From assembly GCF_000429485.1 (NCBI RefSeq), contig NZ_AUBY01000028.1, positions 1 to 51,939 on the forward strand: a DNA stretch of 51,939 nt. The letters are read 5' to 3'. The DNA is from Aliagarivorans marinus DSM 23064 (GTDB lineage: Bacteria > Pseudomonadota > Gammaproteobacteria > Enterobacterales > Celerinatantimonadaceae). The notes under the pieces were generated by a model that searched no databases, was not told where the DNA came from, and saw only the letters and a program-made list of their open reading frames with translations. The translations under genes were made by a program, and so were the position numbers. Of this stretch, positions 27,424 through 35,949 are shown in pieces; position 1 is the stretch's first letter; every line of letters starts with the position of its first letter.

Positions 27424-29316
27424 TTAGTTAAGTTCGGTAGCCATATTGCCCTTGGTTTCCAACCACGAGCGGCGATCTGAGGATCGCTTCTTGGCCAACA
27501 ACATATCCATTAACGCCAAGGTTGCCCCTTCATCATCGATGGTCAGCTGAACCAAGCGACGGGTATTGGGATCCATGGTGGTTTCGCGCAGCTGAAGCGG
27601 GTTCATCTCACCTAAGCCTTTGAAGCGCTGAACATTTATCTTACCACGCTTTTTCTCGGCTTCGATCCGGTCGAGGATCCCCTGCTTCTCTTCTTCATCC
27701 AGCGCATAGAACACTTCTTTGCCGACATCGATGCGGTACAGCGGCGGCATCGCCACATACACATGCCCGCCTTCCACCAACGCCCGAAAGTGGCGGGTAA
27801 ACAAGGCACACAGCAAGGTGGCGATGTGCAGACCATCCGAGTCGGCATCGGCCAGAATACAGACCTTGCCGTAGCGCAGGCCACTTAGGTCTTGGCTATC
27901 TGGGTCGATACCGATGGCCACCGAGATATCGTGTACCTCCTGTGAGCCAAGCACTTCAGCGGCGTCCACCTCCCAGGTATTGAGGATCTTACCGCGCAGC
28001 GGCATTACCGCCTGCATCTCGCGGTCACGCGCTTGCTTGGCACTACCGCCTGCCGAGTCACCCTCCACCAAGAACAGCTCACCTTCGAGCGGGTCTTGGG
28101 TAGAACAGTCAGTCAGCTTACCGGGCAGAGCCGGGCCACTGGTCACTTTTTTGCGAGCAACCTTTTTGCGTGAACGCATCCGCGCCTGAGCATTGGAGAT
28201 ACACATCTCCGCCAGCAGCTCAGCCTGATCGGTATGGGTGTTTAGCCACAGACTGAAGGCATCTTTCACCACCCCGGAGACAAAGGCGGCGCTCTGGCGT
28301 GACGATAAACGTTCTTTGGTTTGACCAGCAAACTGTGGGTCTTGCATCTTCACCGACAATACGTAGCAGCAGCGATCCCATACATCATCGGGGCTGAGCT
28401 TCACCCCGCGCGGCAGCAGATTGCGGAACTCACAGAACTCGCGCATTGCATCCAATAGGCCTTGGCGCAGGCCGTTCACGTGAGTACCACCGTGCGCGGT
28501 GGGGATCAGGTTCACGTAGCTTTCGGTAATCGCTTCGCCGCCCTCTGGCAGCCAGCTGACCGCCCAATCCACCGCCTCTTCGTTGCTGGAGAAGGCGCCG
28601 GTAAAGGGCTCTTCCGGCAGACTGACGTACTCGCTAAACGACTGGGCTAAGTAATCTTTCAGGCCGTCTTCAAAACACCATTCATCGACTTCCTTGGCCA
28701 CCAAGTCGTTGAACTTAATCGATAAGCCCGGACAAAGAACGGCCTTGGCACGCAGCAAGTGGCGCAGGCGAGAGGCAGAGAACTTGGGGCTGTCAAAGTA
28801 GCTGGCAGTGGGCCAAAAGCGCACAATGGTCCCGGTGTTGCGCTTACCCACGCTGCCGGTCACTTCCAAGGCTTGCACGGTATTGCCATGCTCGAAGGCC
28901 ATTTCAAATAGCTGGCCCTCGCGCTTAACCTGTACCTCTACCCGGCTAGAGAGCGCATTCACCACCGAGATCCCCACACCATGCAAACCACCGGAGAACT
29001 GGTAGTTCTTGTTGGAGAACTTACCACCAGCATGCAGGCGAGTGAAAATCAGCTCCACACCGCTGATGCCTTGCTCGGGGTGGATGTCGGTGGGCATGCC
29101 ACGGCCGTCATCCTGAACCTCAATGCTTTGGTCGGGGTGTAAGGTCACGATAATCGATTTAGCATGGCCGGCCAGCGCCTCGTCGACACTGTTATCAATC
29201 ACTTCCTGGGCCAAATGGTTAGGACGGGTAGTGTCGGTATACATGCCGGGACGGCGTTTTACCGGGTCCAGACCACTGAGAACTTCAATCGAATCGGAAT
29301 TGTATTGTTCAGCCAT
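27424..29316 (-). CDS. parE: DNA topoisomerase IV subunit B
   Basis: ParE is the ATPase subunit of topoisomerase IV. Its 630 aa equal the E. coli length. Key motifs are VIDNSVDEALAGHA and DDGRGMP in the GHKL ATP-binding fold, GGLHGVGISVVNALS in the ATP lid, and the TOPRIM residues in LVEGDSAGGSA and LADADSDG. RFKGLGEMNP is near the C-terminus. It lies 6 bases downstream of yqiA, continuing the nudF-yqiB-cpdA-yqiA-parE order known from enterobacteria. Confidence 0.97.
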   Translation of the reverse strand: MAEQYNSDSIEVLSGLDPVKRRPGMYTDTTRPNHLAQEVIDNSVDEALAGHAKSIIVTLHPDQSIEVQDDGRGMPTDIHPEQGISGVELIFTRLHAGGKFSNKNYQFSGGLHGVGISVVNALSSRVEVQVKREGQLFEMAFEHGNTVQALEVTGSVGKRNTGTIVRFWPTASYFDSPKFSASRLRHLLRAKAVLCPGLSIKFNDLVAKEVDEWCFEDGLKDYLAQSFSEYVSLPEEPFTGAFSSNEEAVDWAVSWLPEGGEAITESYVNLIPTAHGGTHVNGLRQGLLDAMREFCEFRNLLPRGVKLSPDDVWDRCCYVLSVKMQDPQFAGQTKERLSSRQSAAFVSGVVKDAFSLWLNTHTDQAELLAEMCISNAQARMRSRKKVARKKVTSGPALPGKLTDCSTQDPLEGELFLVEGDSAGGSAKQARDREMQAVMPLRGKILNTWEVDAAEVLGSQEVHDISVAIGIDPDSQDLSGLRYGKVCILADADSDGLHIATLLCALFTRHFRALVEGGHVYVAMPPLYRIDVGKEVFYALDEEEKQGILDRIEAEKKRGKINVQRFKGLGEMNPLQLRETTMDPNTRRLVQLTIDDEGATLALMDMLLAKKRSSDRRSWLETKGNMATELN

Positions 29317-29322
29317 AGCAAC

Positions 29323-29901
29323 TTAATCAAATAAAAAACTGAGAATATCTGGGCAATAACGCTGAAAGCCCTGAAAACTGTGGTCACCGCCCTGCTCTAT
29401 GGTGAGACGTGCCCGCGCATATTCGCGCTCGGCCAGACGATAATCCAAAATTTCATCATCGGTTTGCAGCAACACCCACAGCCGCGAAGCGCAGCTAAGT
29501 TCTGCTACTTCCAAAGCACGCAGCTCGTCGATATGCTGCGGCTCCAGCTGGTAGTGCTGCTGGGTGTAGGGGTTGAGCTGCGGCCCAAGGTAGTCCTTGA
29601 GCAGGTTATAGGGCTGTACGGCAGGGTTGATTAACACCGCCCGCGCACCGAAGTGCTCGGCGACACGGGTCGCCAAAAAGCCTCCCAGTGAACTGCCGAT
29701 AACCCCTAATGGCCGCCCCTGATGAGCGCGAACTAATTGCTCAATCTGCCGCCAGGCATCCATGGGATGACAGGCCAGCTGTGGGCATAACCACTCAATG
29801 CCTTCCCGCTGCGCCACCAAGGTGCGCATCTGCTCCGCCTTCAGCGACTGTGGCGAGCTGTTAAAGCCATGCAGGTATAGCAGGACCGGAGAGGCGCTCA
29901 C
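29323..29901 (-). CDS. yqiA: YqiA-type esterase (alpha/beta hydrolase)
   Basis: This 192-aa hydrolase has the nucleophile elbow GSSLGGF with Ser at about residue 75, an N-terminal LLYLHGFNSSPQS oxyanion region, an Asp in TDDEILD and a late GGDHSF histidine. Together these give a complete catalytic triad. E. coli YqiA hydrolyses short acyl-CoA and p-nitrophenyl esters in vitro, and its physiological role is unknown. It starts at GTG directly after the cpdA stop, so translation is coupled. Confidence 0.9.
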   Translation of the reverse strand: MSASPVLLYLHGFNSSPQSLKAEQMRTLVAQREGIEWLCPQLACHPMDAWRQIEQLVRAHQGRPLGVIGSSLGGFLATRVAEHFGARAVLINPAVQPYNLLKDYLGPQLNPYTQQHYQLEPQHIDELRALEVAELSCASRLWVLLQTDDEILDYRLAEREYARARLTIEQGGDHSFQGFQRYCPDILSFLFD

Positions 29902-30726
29902 CTAGTAGCCTTTCGATTTCGGGTCAGGCAAGAAGCTCTTGTCAGGCAAGCGGCGCACCCGGGTAGAGATCGAGCCATCACGGCACAGCTTGATATAGCG
30001 CCAGCCCGGCTGCTGATGATCCAAGGCAAACGCCGCCGATAGCGGTAAGAACTGAATACAGGTGCTGGGGCTGGCAAACACCGCCAACTTGCCGCGCTGG
30101 AACTCGAAGTTCTGATGGACATGGCCACACAGCACCCCACGCACCTTGGGATAGCCATCGATGATGCTAAAGAAATCTTGGGCATTCTTTACATCATGTT
30201 GGTCCAGCCATTTGCAGCCGACCGGCACGGTGTGGTGATGCATCACAATCAGCACATATTTTTCGGGATGGGCCTTTAGGGCCGCTTCCAAACGCGCCAG
30301 CTCGGCCTCTGCCAACATCCCATGAGGCTTACCACTCACCTGAGTATCCAGCATGATCACTTGCCAAAGCTCGCTAACCAGGTGCTTTTGCGGCAACAAG
30401 CCCCACTCGGGCAGGCGCTGCATATGCTGTTGCTGGTCATGGTTGCCGGGCAGGTAAAAACAAGGCTTGTTAAGAAGGCTTACCACATCGGCAAAACGGC
30501 GATAGGACTCTTCGGTATGGTCCTGCGAAAGATCACCAGTTGAGAGCACATAGTCGAAATTGGATTGATCTTTTGCAATGGCATCGATGACGGCAGAGAA
30601 GCTCCGGTAGGTGTTAACCCCGAGTAACTCGGTTCGCTCACTTGCGAACAGGTGCGGGTCGGTCACTTGCAACAACCTTACGGCACCGTCATCGGCTTGA
30701 TTAATCTCTATTTTTTCAAAAGTCAC
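29902..30726 (-). CDS. cpdA: 3',5'-cyclic-AMP phosphodiesterase CpdA
   Basis: CpdA hydrolyses cAMP and so dampens CRP signalling. The 274-aa metallophosphoesterase shows all expected metal-binding blocks in order: QVTDPHLF, STGDLSQDHT, PGNHDQQ, VMHHHTVPVG and CGHVHQNF. Length and position next to yqiA and yqiB match E. coli. It lies 8 bases after the yqiB stop. Confidence 0.95.
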   Translation of the reverse strand: MTFEKIEINQADDGAVRLLQVTDPHLFASERTELLGVNTYRSFSAVIDAIAKDQSNFDYVLSTGDLSQDHTEESYRRFADVVSLLNKPCFYLPGNHDQQQHMQRLPEWGLLPQKHLVSELWQVIMLDTQVSGKPHGMLAEAELARLEAALKAHPEKYVLIVMHHHTVPVGCKWLDQHDVKNAQDFFSIIDGYPKVRGVLCGHVHQNFEFQRGKLAVFASPSTCIQFLPLSAAFALDHQQPGWRYIKLCRDGSISTRVRRLPDKSFLPDPKSKGY

Positions 30727-30734
30727 AATACTAT

Positions 30735-31175
30735 TTAATGATCCGAGCCAGTACTCGGCTCAATGCTAATTCGTTGTTTTAAACAAAATGCCAACCAGTC
30801 GTTAAGGAACTGATTTACTTGGTGCTTTTCATCCCGATGAAGCATTTTCTTATTCGGGTAATCATAGCGCGGCTGTAGACGATAAATCTGCTGACTTGCA
30901 CACACTTCAGCCAAACGCGCATCATGGTACAGCCGAACCAGCAGATGCGGTTGCAAATACGCCAGCTGGCCCTCGCCCGCCTGGGTAATTTGAAGTAGCG
31001 AAGTATACCGTGTTTGTTCCAGATAGTGCAGCAGATAGCGGCTCCCCACCAAGGTGCTGACATCCAAGCGGCTGCCTGCCTTTTCATCCATTGGGAACAA
31101 GCGGTTAAGCAAGATGTAGTTCGCCGAATAGAGCTGCATTAGCTGGTCGAGATTGACATGGTATTTTCTCCCCAT
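30735..31175 (-). CDS. yqiB: DUF1249 protein YqiB
   Basis: This 146-aa cytoplasmic protein is recognised by YHVNLDQLMQLYSANYILLN at the start, by VRLYHDARLAEVCASQ, and by RYDYPNKKMLHRDEKHQVN near the end, typical of DUF1249. No function is established. It lies between nudF and cpdA in a conserved operon order, which suggests shared expression but does not reveal its job. Confidence 0.9.
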   Translation of the reverse strand: MGRKYHVNLDQLMQLYSANYILLNRLFPMDEKAGSRLDVSTLVGSRYLLHYLEQTRYTSLLQITQAGEGQLAYLQPHLLVRLYHDARLAEVCASQQIYRLQPRYDYPNKKMLHRDEKHQVNQFLNDWLAFCLKQRISIEPSTGSDH

Positions 31176-31205
31176 TGGGTGACTCTCTTATGACAACCTG
31201 CGCGT

Positions 31206-31835
31206 TTACAGCCAGCGCTCTCGTACCTCGGTTAAATTAAGCTGCAACCACTGCAACGCGATGACCGCAGCGGCATTGTCCACTCGCCCTTGTTGCACCC
31301 AGGCAAAGGCCTCTTCCCGGCTCACCACTTTCACTTGGATGTCTTCATCCTCATGGGCCAAGCCAAAGTTACCGCCCGCTTCGCTGGCGTCCACTTCCCC
31401 CACATACAAGTATATGCGCTCGCTTAGGCCACCCGCGCCCGGTAGAAAACTCGGTAACGGCAGCACTCGTCCAACCTTTAGCCCGGCCTCTTCCTCGGCT
31501 TCACGCAGAGCCACCTCTTGAGGGGGCTGGTTGCTGTCGAGCATACCGGCCACAATCTCGAGCAGCCAAGGCGAGCTAGGGCTCTCGAGGGCACCGATAC
31601 GAAACTGCTCAATCAGTACCACGCTATCTAGCTTGGGGTCGTAGAGCAAAATGGCAGCGGCATGACCGCGGTTCAAACACTCGCGGGTAAACCAAGGACT
31701 CCACCCACCGGCATACAAGCGATGGCGTAGCGTAAAACGTTCCATCTTGAAAAAGCCCTGATAGACCGTTTCTTTTGCTTTGATTTCGACGTCTTGGCGG
31801 GTAAACGCGATATCGTCCTGCTCGTTATCAATCAT
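31206..31835 (-). CDS. nudF: ADP-ribose pyrophosphatase NudF (Nudix)
   Basis: NudF cleaves ADP-ribose to AMP and ribose-5-phosphate. The 209-aa length equals E. coli NudF. The Nudix box spans residues 97-119 and keeps REAEEEAGL at 111-119. The first conserved Glu of the GX5E part is replaced by Gln103 (GMLDSNQPP). The surrounding family residues (LLEIVAGMLD before, PSFLPGAGGLSERIYLYVG after) are normal. It is the first gene of the operon running to parE and is divergent from tolC, the same arrangement as in E. coli. Confidence 0.94.
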   Translation of the reverse strand: MIDNEQDDIAFTRQDVEIKAKETVYQGFFKMERFTLRHRLYAGGWSPWFTRECLNRGHAAAILLYDPKLDSVVLIEQFRIGALESPSSPWLLEIVAGMLDSNQPPQEVALREAEEEAGLKVGRVLPLPSFLPGAGGLSERIYLYVGEVDASEAGGNFGLAHEDEDIQVKVVSREEAFAWVQQGRVDNAAAVIALQWLQLNLTEVRERWL

Positions 31836-31911
31836 GCTATTCCTGTCTCATCCTTGCATATTTCTATAATTTACCCAACTTTACTTACTCAACAGAGGTT
31901 TAGCGCTAGTG

Positions 31912-31945
31912 CAGCTTAACTTTAAAAGTTAAGCTGTTGTACACT
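31912..31945. promoter_or_regulatory. Perfect inverted repeat over a candidate tolC promoter
   Basis: CAGCTTAACTTT and AAAGTTAAGCTG form a 12-bp perfect inverted repeat with one base between the arms (31912-31936). A possible -35 (TTAACT, 31916-31921) lies in it and a possible -10 (TACACT, 31940-31945) just after, 18 bp apart. There is no T tract, so it looks more like an operator than a terminator. Confidence 0.45.
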
Positions 31946-32058
31946 TTGTGCTTACACCGAGAAGCAGATTCTGTCTGGATAGTGTAAGCAAATACTCAGA
32001 TATCAATCCATCTTAAATCAACTTTGCCCCGTTTATGGGGGCGAAAAGGATAAAGGTA

Positions 32059-33375
32059 ATGAACCTAAAACAACGCTCTCTTGTTGCAGCCTGCGCCCTA
32101 GGCTTGCTGGGTGGGCAGGCCTACGCTGATGACCTGCTGCAAATCTACCAGTTGGCGCAAACCAAGGATCCGGTAATCCTTCAAAGTAAAGCCCAGCGAG
32201 ATATTGCCTTCGAGCAGATCAGCGAATCCCGTGCCAGTTTGTTACCACAGGTTGCCGTATCAGCCGGTCTTAGCTTCACCGCTGTAGACAGCGATGTGGA
32301 TAGCGTTACCAACACCAACGCAAGCCTTGGACTATCGCAATCGATTTACTCTAAAACCTTGTGGACCACGCTGAGCCTGAGCGAAAAGTCAGCCACCCAA
32401 GCCGATGCCGCCTATGCCGCTCAGCTGCAGAACCTGATTATTCGTGTCAGCAGCGCCTACTTTGACGTGCTACGCGCCCAAGACAACCTGAGCTTCGTAC
32501 AAGCCAACAAAGAAGCGGTTGGCCGCCAGCTCGAGCAAACCAAGCAGCGCTTTAACGTGGGCTTGACCGCCATCACTGATGTGCACGAAGCGCAGGCCGA
32601 ATTCGACCGTACCTTGGCCTCTGAGATTCAAGCGCAAAACCAGCTGTCGAACAGCTATGAAGCGCTACGCGTGCTGACCGGCGTTGAGCACCGCAACCTG
32701 AATATCTTGAACACTGAGCGTTTCACGCCTGCGCCGCTAGATAACGGCCGCCAGTACTGGCTGGATACCGCCACTGACCGCAACCTGGAGCTAAACGCCC
32801 AGCGTATCGCCAAAGAGATTGCTAACCAGCAGATCGACTTGGCGCAATCGGCATATGGCCCGACTCTGGATTTAGCTGCTGGCATTGGCTACGACCGTAA
32901 CGACTACGGCAACGAAACCCTGTTCCAGAGCAACAACGACACCACCAGCGGTAACATCGGCCTGCAGTTCAACATGCCGCTCTACACCGGTGGCGCGATT
33001 AACTCGCGGGTGAAGCAAGCACAGTTTAACTATGTATTGGCCTCAGAAGCCCTTGAGCAAAGCTACCGCTCTGTACAGAGCACCGTAAGCTCGGTAGTTA
33101 ACAACGTCAGTGCCAGCATCGGTTCAGTACGTGCCTTCGAGCAGACAGTAGTGTCGTCTAACAGTGCACTAGAGGCGACTGAAGCCGGCTTTGAGGTAGG
33201 TACCCGTACCATCGTTGACGTACAAGATGCCACCCGTAACCTGTTCTCTGCCAAGCAACAGCTGGCCGATGCACGCTACGACTACATCTTGAATATGCTG
33301 GCGCTTAAGCAAGCGGCCGGTACCCTGAGTGAAGAAGACCTGATTGCAGTAAACAACGGTCTGATGCCTCAGTAA
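32059..33375 (+). CDS. tolC: Outer membrane efflux channel TolC
   Basis: TolC is the outer-membrane exit duct for tripartite efflux pumps and type I secretion. The start at 32059 follows AGGATAAAGG; the open frame begins eight codons earlier, but those codons hold the ribosome-binding site. The 438-aa precursor has a signal peptide ending GGQAYA-DDL. Two repeated halves of the OEP family follow, with long alpha-hairpins (LQNLIIRVSSAYFDVLRAQD and NYVLASEALEQSYRSVQSTV) and beta-strand segments between. It is divergent from nudF and convergent with hldE. Confidence 0.96.
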   Translation: MNLKQRSLVAACALGLLGGQAYADDLLQIYQLAQTKDPVILQSKAQRDIAFEQISESRASLLPQVAVSAGLSFTAVDSDVDSVTNTNASLGLSQSIYSKTLWTTLSLSEKSATQADAAYAAQLQNLIIRVSSAYFDVLRAQDNLSFVQANKEAVGRQLEQTKQRFNVGLTAITDVHEAQAEFDRTLASEIQAQNQLSNSYEALRVLTGVEHRNLNILNTERFTPAPLDNGRQYWLDTATDRNLELNAQRIAKEIANQQIDLAQSAYGPTLDLAAGIGYDRNDYGNETLFQSNNDTTSGNIGLQFNMPLYTGGAINSRVKQAQFNYVLASEALEQSYRSVQSTVSSVVNNVSASIGSVRAFEQTVVSSNSALEATEAGFEVGTRTIVDVQDATRNLFSAKQQLADARYDYILNMLALKQAAGTLSEEDLIAVNNGLMPQ

Positions 33376-33392
33376 TCGCGGCAATCAGATGC

Positions 33393-33423
33393 AAAAAAGG
33401 AGAAGCTAAGCTTCTCCTTTTTT
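33393..33423. terminator. Bidirectional terminator between tolC and hldE
   Basis: GGAGAAGCT and AGCTTCTCC form a near-perfect hairpin flanked by A6 and T6, giving a T run in either direction. Confidence 0.9.
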
Positions 33424-33447
33424 ATTGCCTGCAGTTACTGATTCGGC

Positions 33448-34875
33448 TCAGTTTTGCTGGCGGATCACATTGATGATCTCAGAGGTCGAACAGCCATCTT
33501 CAAAGTTAAGGACTTTGACCTCGCCGCCATTGGCAATCACTTCCTTGCCACCAGCGATCTCTTCTGGCTTGTAGTCACCGCCTTTTACCAGCAGGTCCGG
33601 CAGTACGCCGCCAATCAAACGCTGTGGCGTGTCTTCTGAGAAGCTTACTACCCAGTCTACCGCGCCCAGGCCTGCCAATACCGCCATCCGGCGATCCACC
33701 GGGTTAACCGGGCGGCCATCGCCTTTGAGGCGACGCACTGAGTCGTCATCATTAACTGCCACAATCAGTCGTTGGCCGAGCTTTTTAGCGTGGTTGAGGT
33801 AGCTCACATGACCGGCGTGCAGGATATCGAAACAGCCGTTGGTCATCACTACCTTCTCACCGCGGCGCTTGGCGGCATCCACCGCAAACTTAAGTTGTTG
33901 CTCGGTCAGTACACCAAAGCCGGTCTCTTGGCTACCATGAATAGCATTGGCCAACTCAATGGTCGACACAGTAGAGGTACCCAGCTTGCCAACCACGATA
34001 CCCGCTGCGGCGTTAGCAATCGCACAGGCCTCATCCAGTTCGGCACCAGCGGCCAGCGCACTCGCCAAGGTTGAAATTACAGTATCGCCAGCACCGGTGA
34101 CATCGTACACCTCTTGCGCCTGAGCTGGCAGGTGTAGCTCGTCCTGACCTCTACGGATCAGGGTCATACCGTTTTCGCTACGGGTCACCAACAGCGCTTG
34201 CAGGTCCAGATCTTCGATAAGCTTCAGGCCACGGGCCACAATGTCGGCTTCATCGACACACTTACCAACAACCGCTTCAAACTCACCAAAGTTAGGGGTG
34301 AGCAGGGTGGCGCCGCGGTACTTGCTGAAGTCGCTGCCTTTCGGGTCGACCAGCACTGGCACCTTGTGCTCGCGCGCTTTGCTAATCAAAGACTGCACCT
34401 GCGACAGAGCACCTTTGTTGTAATCTGACAGGATCACCACCTGATGCTCAGCAATCTGCTTATCAAAGTGGCTAAGTAGCTGGCTGGCATCCACACCATG
34501 GAAACCTTCCTCGAAGTCCAAGCGGATCAGTTGCTGGTGACGGCTTAGCACCCGCAGCTTGGTAATGGTCGGATAATCTTCGTAGGCAGCAAACTGGCAG
34601 TTCACGCCAATCGCTTCCAGGCTGCCACGCAGCGCATCCGCCGCTTCGTCCTGTCCACTCATACCCAGCAGGGTCGACTGCGCCCCCAGAGCCACCGAGT
34701 TAAGCGCAACGTTGGCAGCACCGCCCGGGCGCTCCTCAATTTGCTCAACTTTAACTACCGGTACCGGCGCCTCGGGAGAGATACGGCCAGTGGGTCCATG
34801 CCAGTAGCGATCGAGCATAATATCGCCCACTACCAAGACCTTCGCTTGCGAGAATTCAGGAAGGATCACGCGCAT
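33448..34875 (-). CDS. hldE: Bifunctional heptose-7-phosphate kinase / heptose-1-phosphate adenylyltransferase HldE
   Basis: HldE makes ADP-glycero-manno-heptose for the LPS inner core. The 475-aa protein has two domains. The first is a PfkB-type kinase (about 1-315) with [10 protein letters not shown] and the catalytic DVTGAGDT near residue 260. The second is a nucleotidyltransferase (about 340-475) with [12 protein letters not shown] containing the HXGH motif. [20 protein letters not shown] follows. Length and order match E. coli HldE (477 aa). It is divergent from the LpxL-type gene, so LPS genes flank the shared control region. Confidence 0.96.
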   Translation of the reverse strand: MRVILPEFSQAKVLVVGDIMLDRYWHGPTGRISPEAPVPVVKVEQIEERPGGAANVALNSVALGAQSTLLGMSGQDEAADALRGSLEAIGVNCQFAAYEDYPTITKLRVLSRHQQLIRLDFEEGFHGVDASQLLSHFDKQIAEHQVVILSDYNKGALSQVQSLISKAREHKVPVLVDPKGSDFSKYRGATLLTPNFGEFEAVVGKCVDEADIVARGLKLIEDLDLQALLVTRSENGMTLIRRGQDELHLPAQAQEVYDVTGAGDTVISTLASALAAGAELDEACAIANAAAGIVVGKLGTSTVSTIELANAIHGSQETGFGVLTEQQLKFAVDAAKRRGEKVVMTNGCFDILHAGHVSYLNHAKKLGQRLIVAVNDDDSVRRLKGDGRPVNPVDRRMAVLAGLGAVDWVVSFSEDTPQRLIGGVLPDLLVKGGDYKPEEIAGGKEVIANGGEVKVLNFEDGCSTSEIINVIRQQN

Positions 34876-34946
34876 TGTTCTGCCTCGTCGAAAAAAAAAC
34901 CCGGAGAGTTTATCATAGTCGCCCTTAGTATTGCCCTAGATTGCTT

Positions 34947-34983
34947 TCAGGAATAGCGGGATGGCTCTCAGGAATACCGGGAT
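34947..34983. repeat. Short direct repeat upstream of the lpxL-type gene
   Basis: TCAGGAATAGCGGGAT (34947-34962) and TCAGGAATACCGGGAT (34968-34983) are 15/16 identical with a 21-bp period. A third partial copy (TCAGGAAAT) starts at 34995. They fill most of the divergent control region of hldE and lpxL. Confidence 0.6.
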
Positions 34984-35025
34984 TGATCGTATCTTCAGGA
35001 AATCTGGCAACCAATAATTCAAAAT

Positions 35026-35949
35026 ATGACTAATAATTCATCGCCAAAACTACAGGCCCACTACTTTCATCCTCGTAACTGGGGCGCATGGCTGCTGATC
35101 GGCTTGATGTTCAGTATCAGCGTGCTGCCGATGGTTGCCCAACACTACCTCGGGCTAGGGATCGGCCGTCTGGGCAAGAAGCTGTTGAAGTCACGGGTAC
35201 GCATCGCCCGGCGCAACTTAGCACTCTGCTTTCCAGAGAAAACCGAGCAACAGCGCGAGCAGATCCTGCACGGTTGCTTTGACAATATGGGCCATGCGGT
35301 CATAGGCACCGCGAATGCCTGGTTCTGGTCGACTAAGCGCTTTGAAGCCGTGGTTGACGTACAGGGCCTGGAGCATATCGAGAAGCTTCGCCAACACCCC
35401 GGCGGTATCTTACTCGTCAGCATGCATTTTTGGACGCTCGAGAGCCACGCCCGCGCCTATGGCTTGTTTGACCCGGGGGTCGGCATCTACCGCCCCAACA
35501 AGAACCCGGTTTACGAGTACTTTCAGTACCATGGTCGCACCAAGAACAATAAATACCTGGTAGAGCGCAAAGATGTGCGCAGTATTATTAAAGCACTGCG
35601 CCAAGAAAACGCGGTGTGGTACGCACCGGACCACGACTATGGTCACCACGCCTCGGTGTTTGTGCCATTCTTCGCCCAGCCGCAAGCGGCGACCATTACC
35701 GGCACCGCAACACTGGCCAAGGTAAAGAACACCAACTTGCTGGTCACCTACGCCCTGCGCAAACCCAAAGGCGGCTACACCTTGATCATCGAGCCGCCTA
35801 TCGAGAACTATCCGGTGGGTAATGACGAGCAAGACGCTCGCACCATCAACGGCCATATCGAACAAGCCATCGCCAAAGCGCCAGAGCAATACATGTGGAT
35901 CCACCGGCGCTTCAAGTCCCGTCCAGACGGGCAGGACAGCTTGTACTAG
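35026..35949 (+). CDS. lpxL: LpxL-type lipid A late acyltransferase
   Basis: This enzyme adds a secondary acyl chain (lauroyl in E. coli LpxL) from acyl-ACP to Kdo2-lipid IVA. The 307-aa protein has an N-terminal membrane anchor (WGAWLLIGLMFSISVLPMVA). The catalytic HX4E pair is His134/Glu139 in MHFWTLE, followed by PGVGIYRPN, VWYAPDHDYG and QYMWIHRRFKSRP. These fit LpxL/LpxP better than LpxM. The ribosome-binding site before 35026 is weak, so the start is less certain than usual. Its stop codon overlaps that of convergent glnE within CTAG. Confidence 0.93.
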   Translation: MTNNSSPKLQAHYFHPRNWGAWLLIGLMFSISVLPMVAQHYLGLGIGRLGKKLLKSRVRIARRNLALCFPEKTEQQREQILHGCFDNMGHAVIGTANAWFWSTKRFEAVVDVQGLEHIEKLRQHPGGILLVSMHFWTLESHARAYGLFDPGVGIYRPNKNPVYEYFQYHGRTKNNKYLVERKDVRSIIKALRQENAVWYAPDHDYGHHASVFVPFFAQPQAATITGTATLAKVKNTNLLVTYALRKPKGGYTLIIEPPIENYPVGNDEQDARTINGHIEQAIAKAPEQYMWIHRRFKSRPDGQDSLY

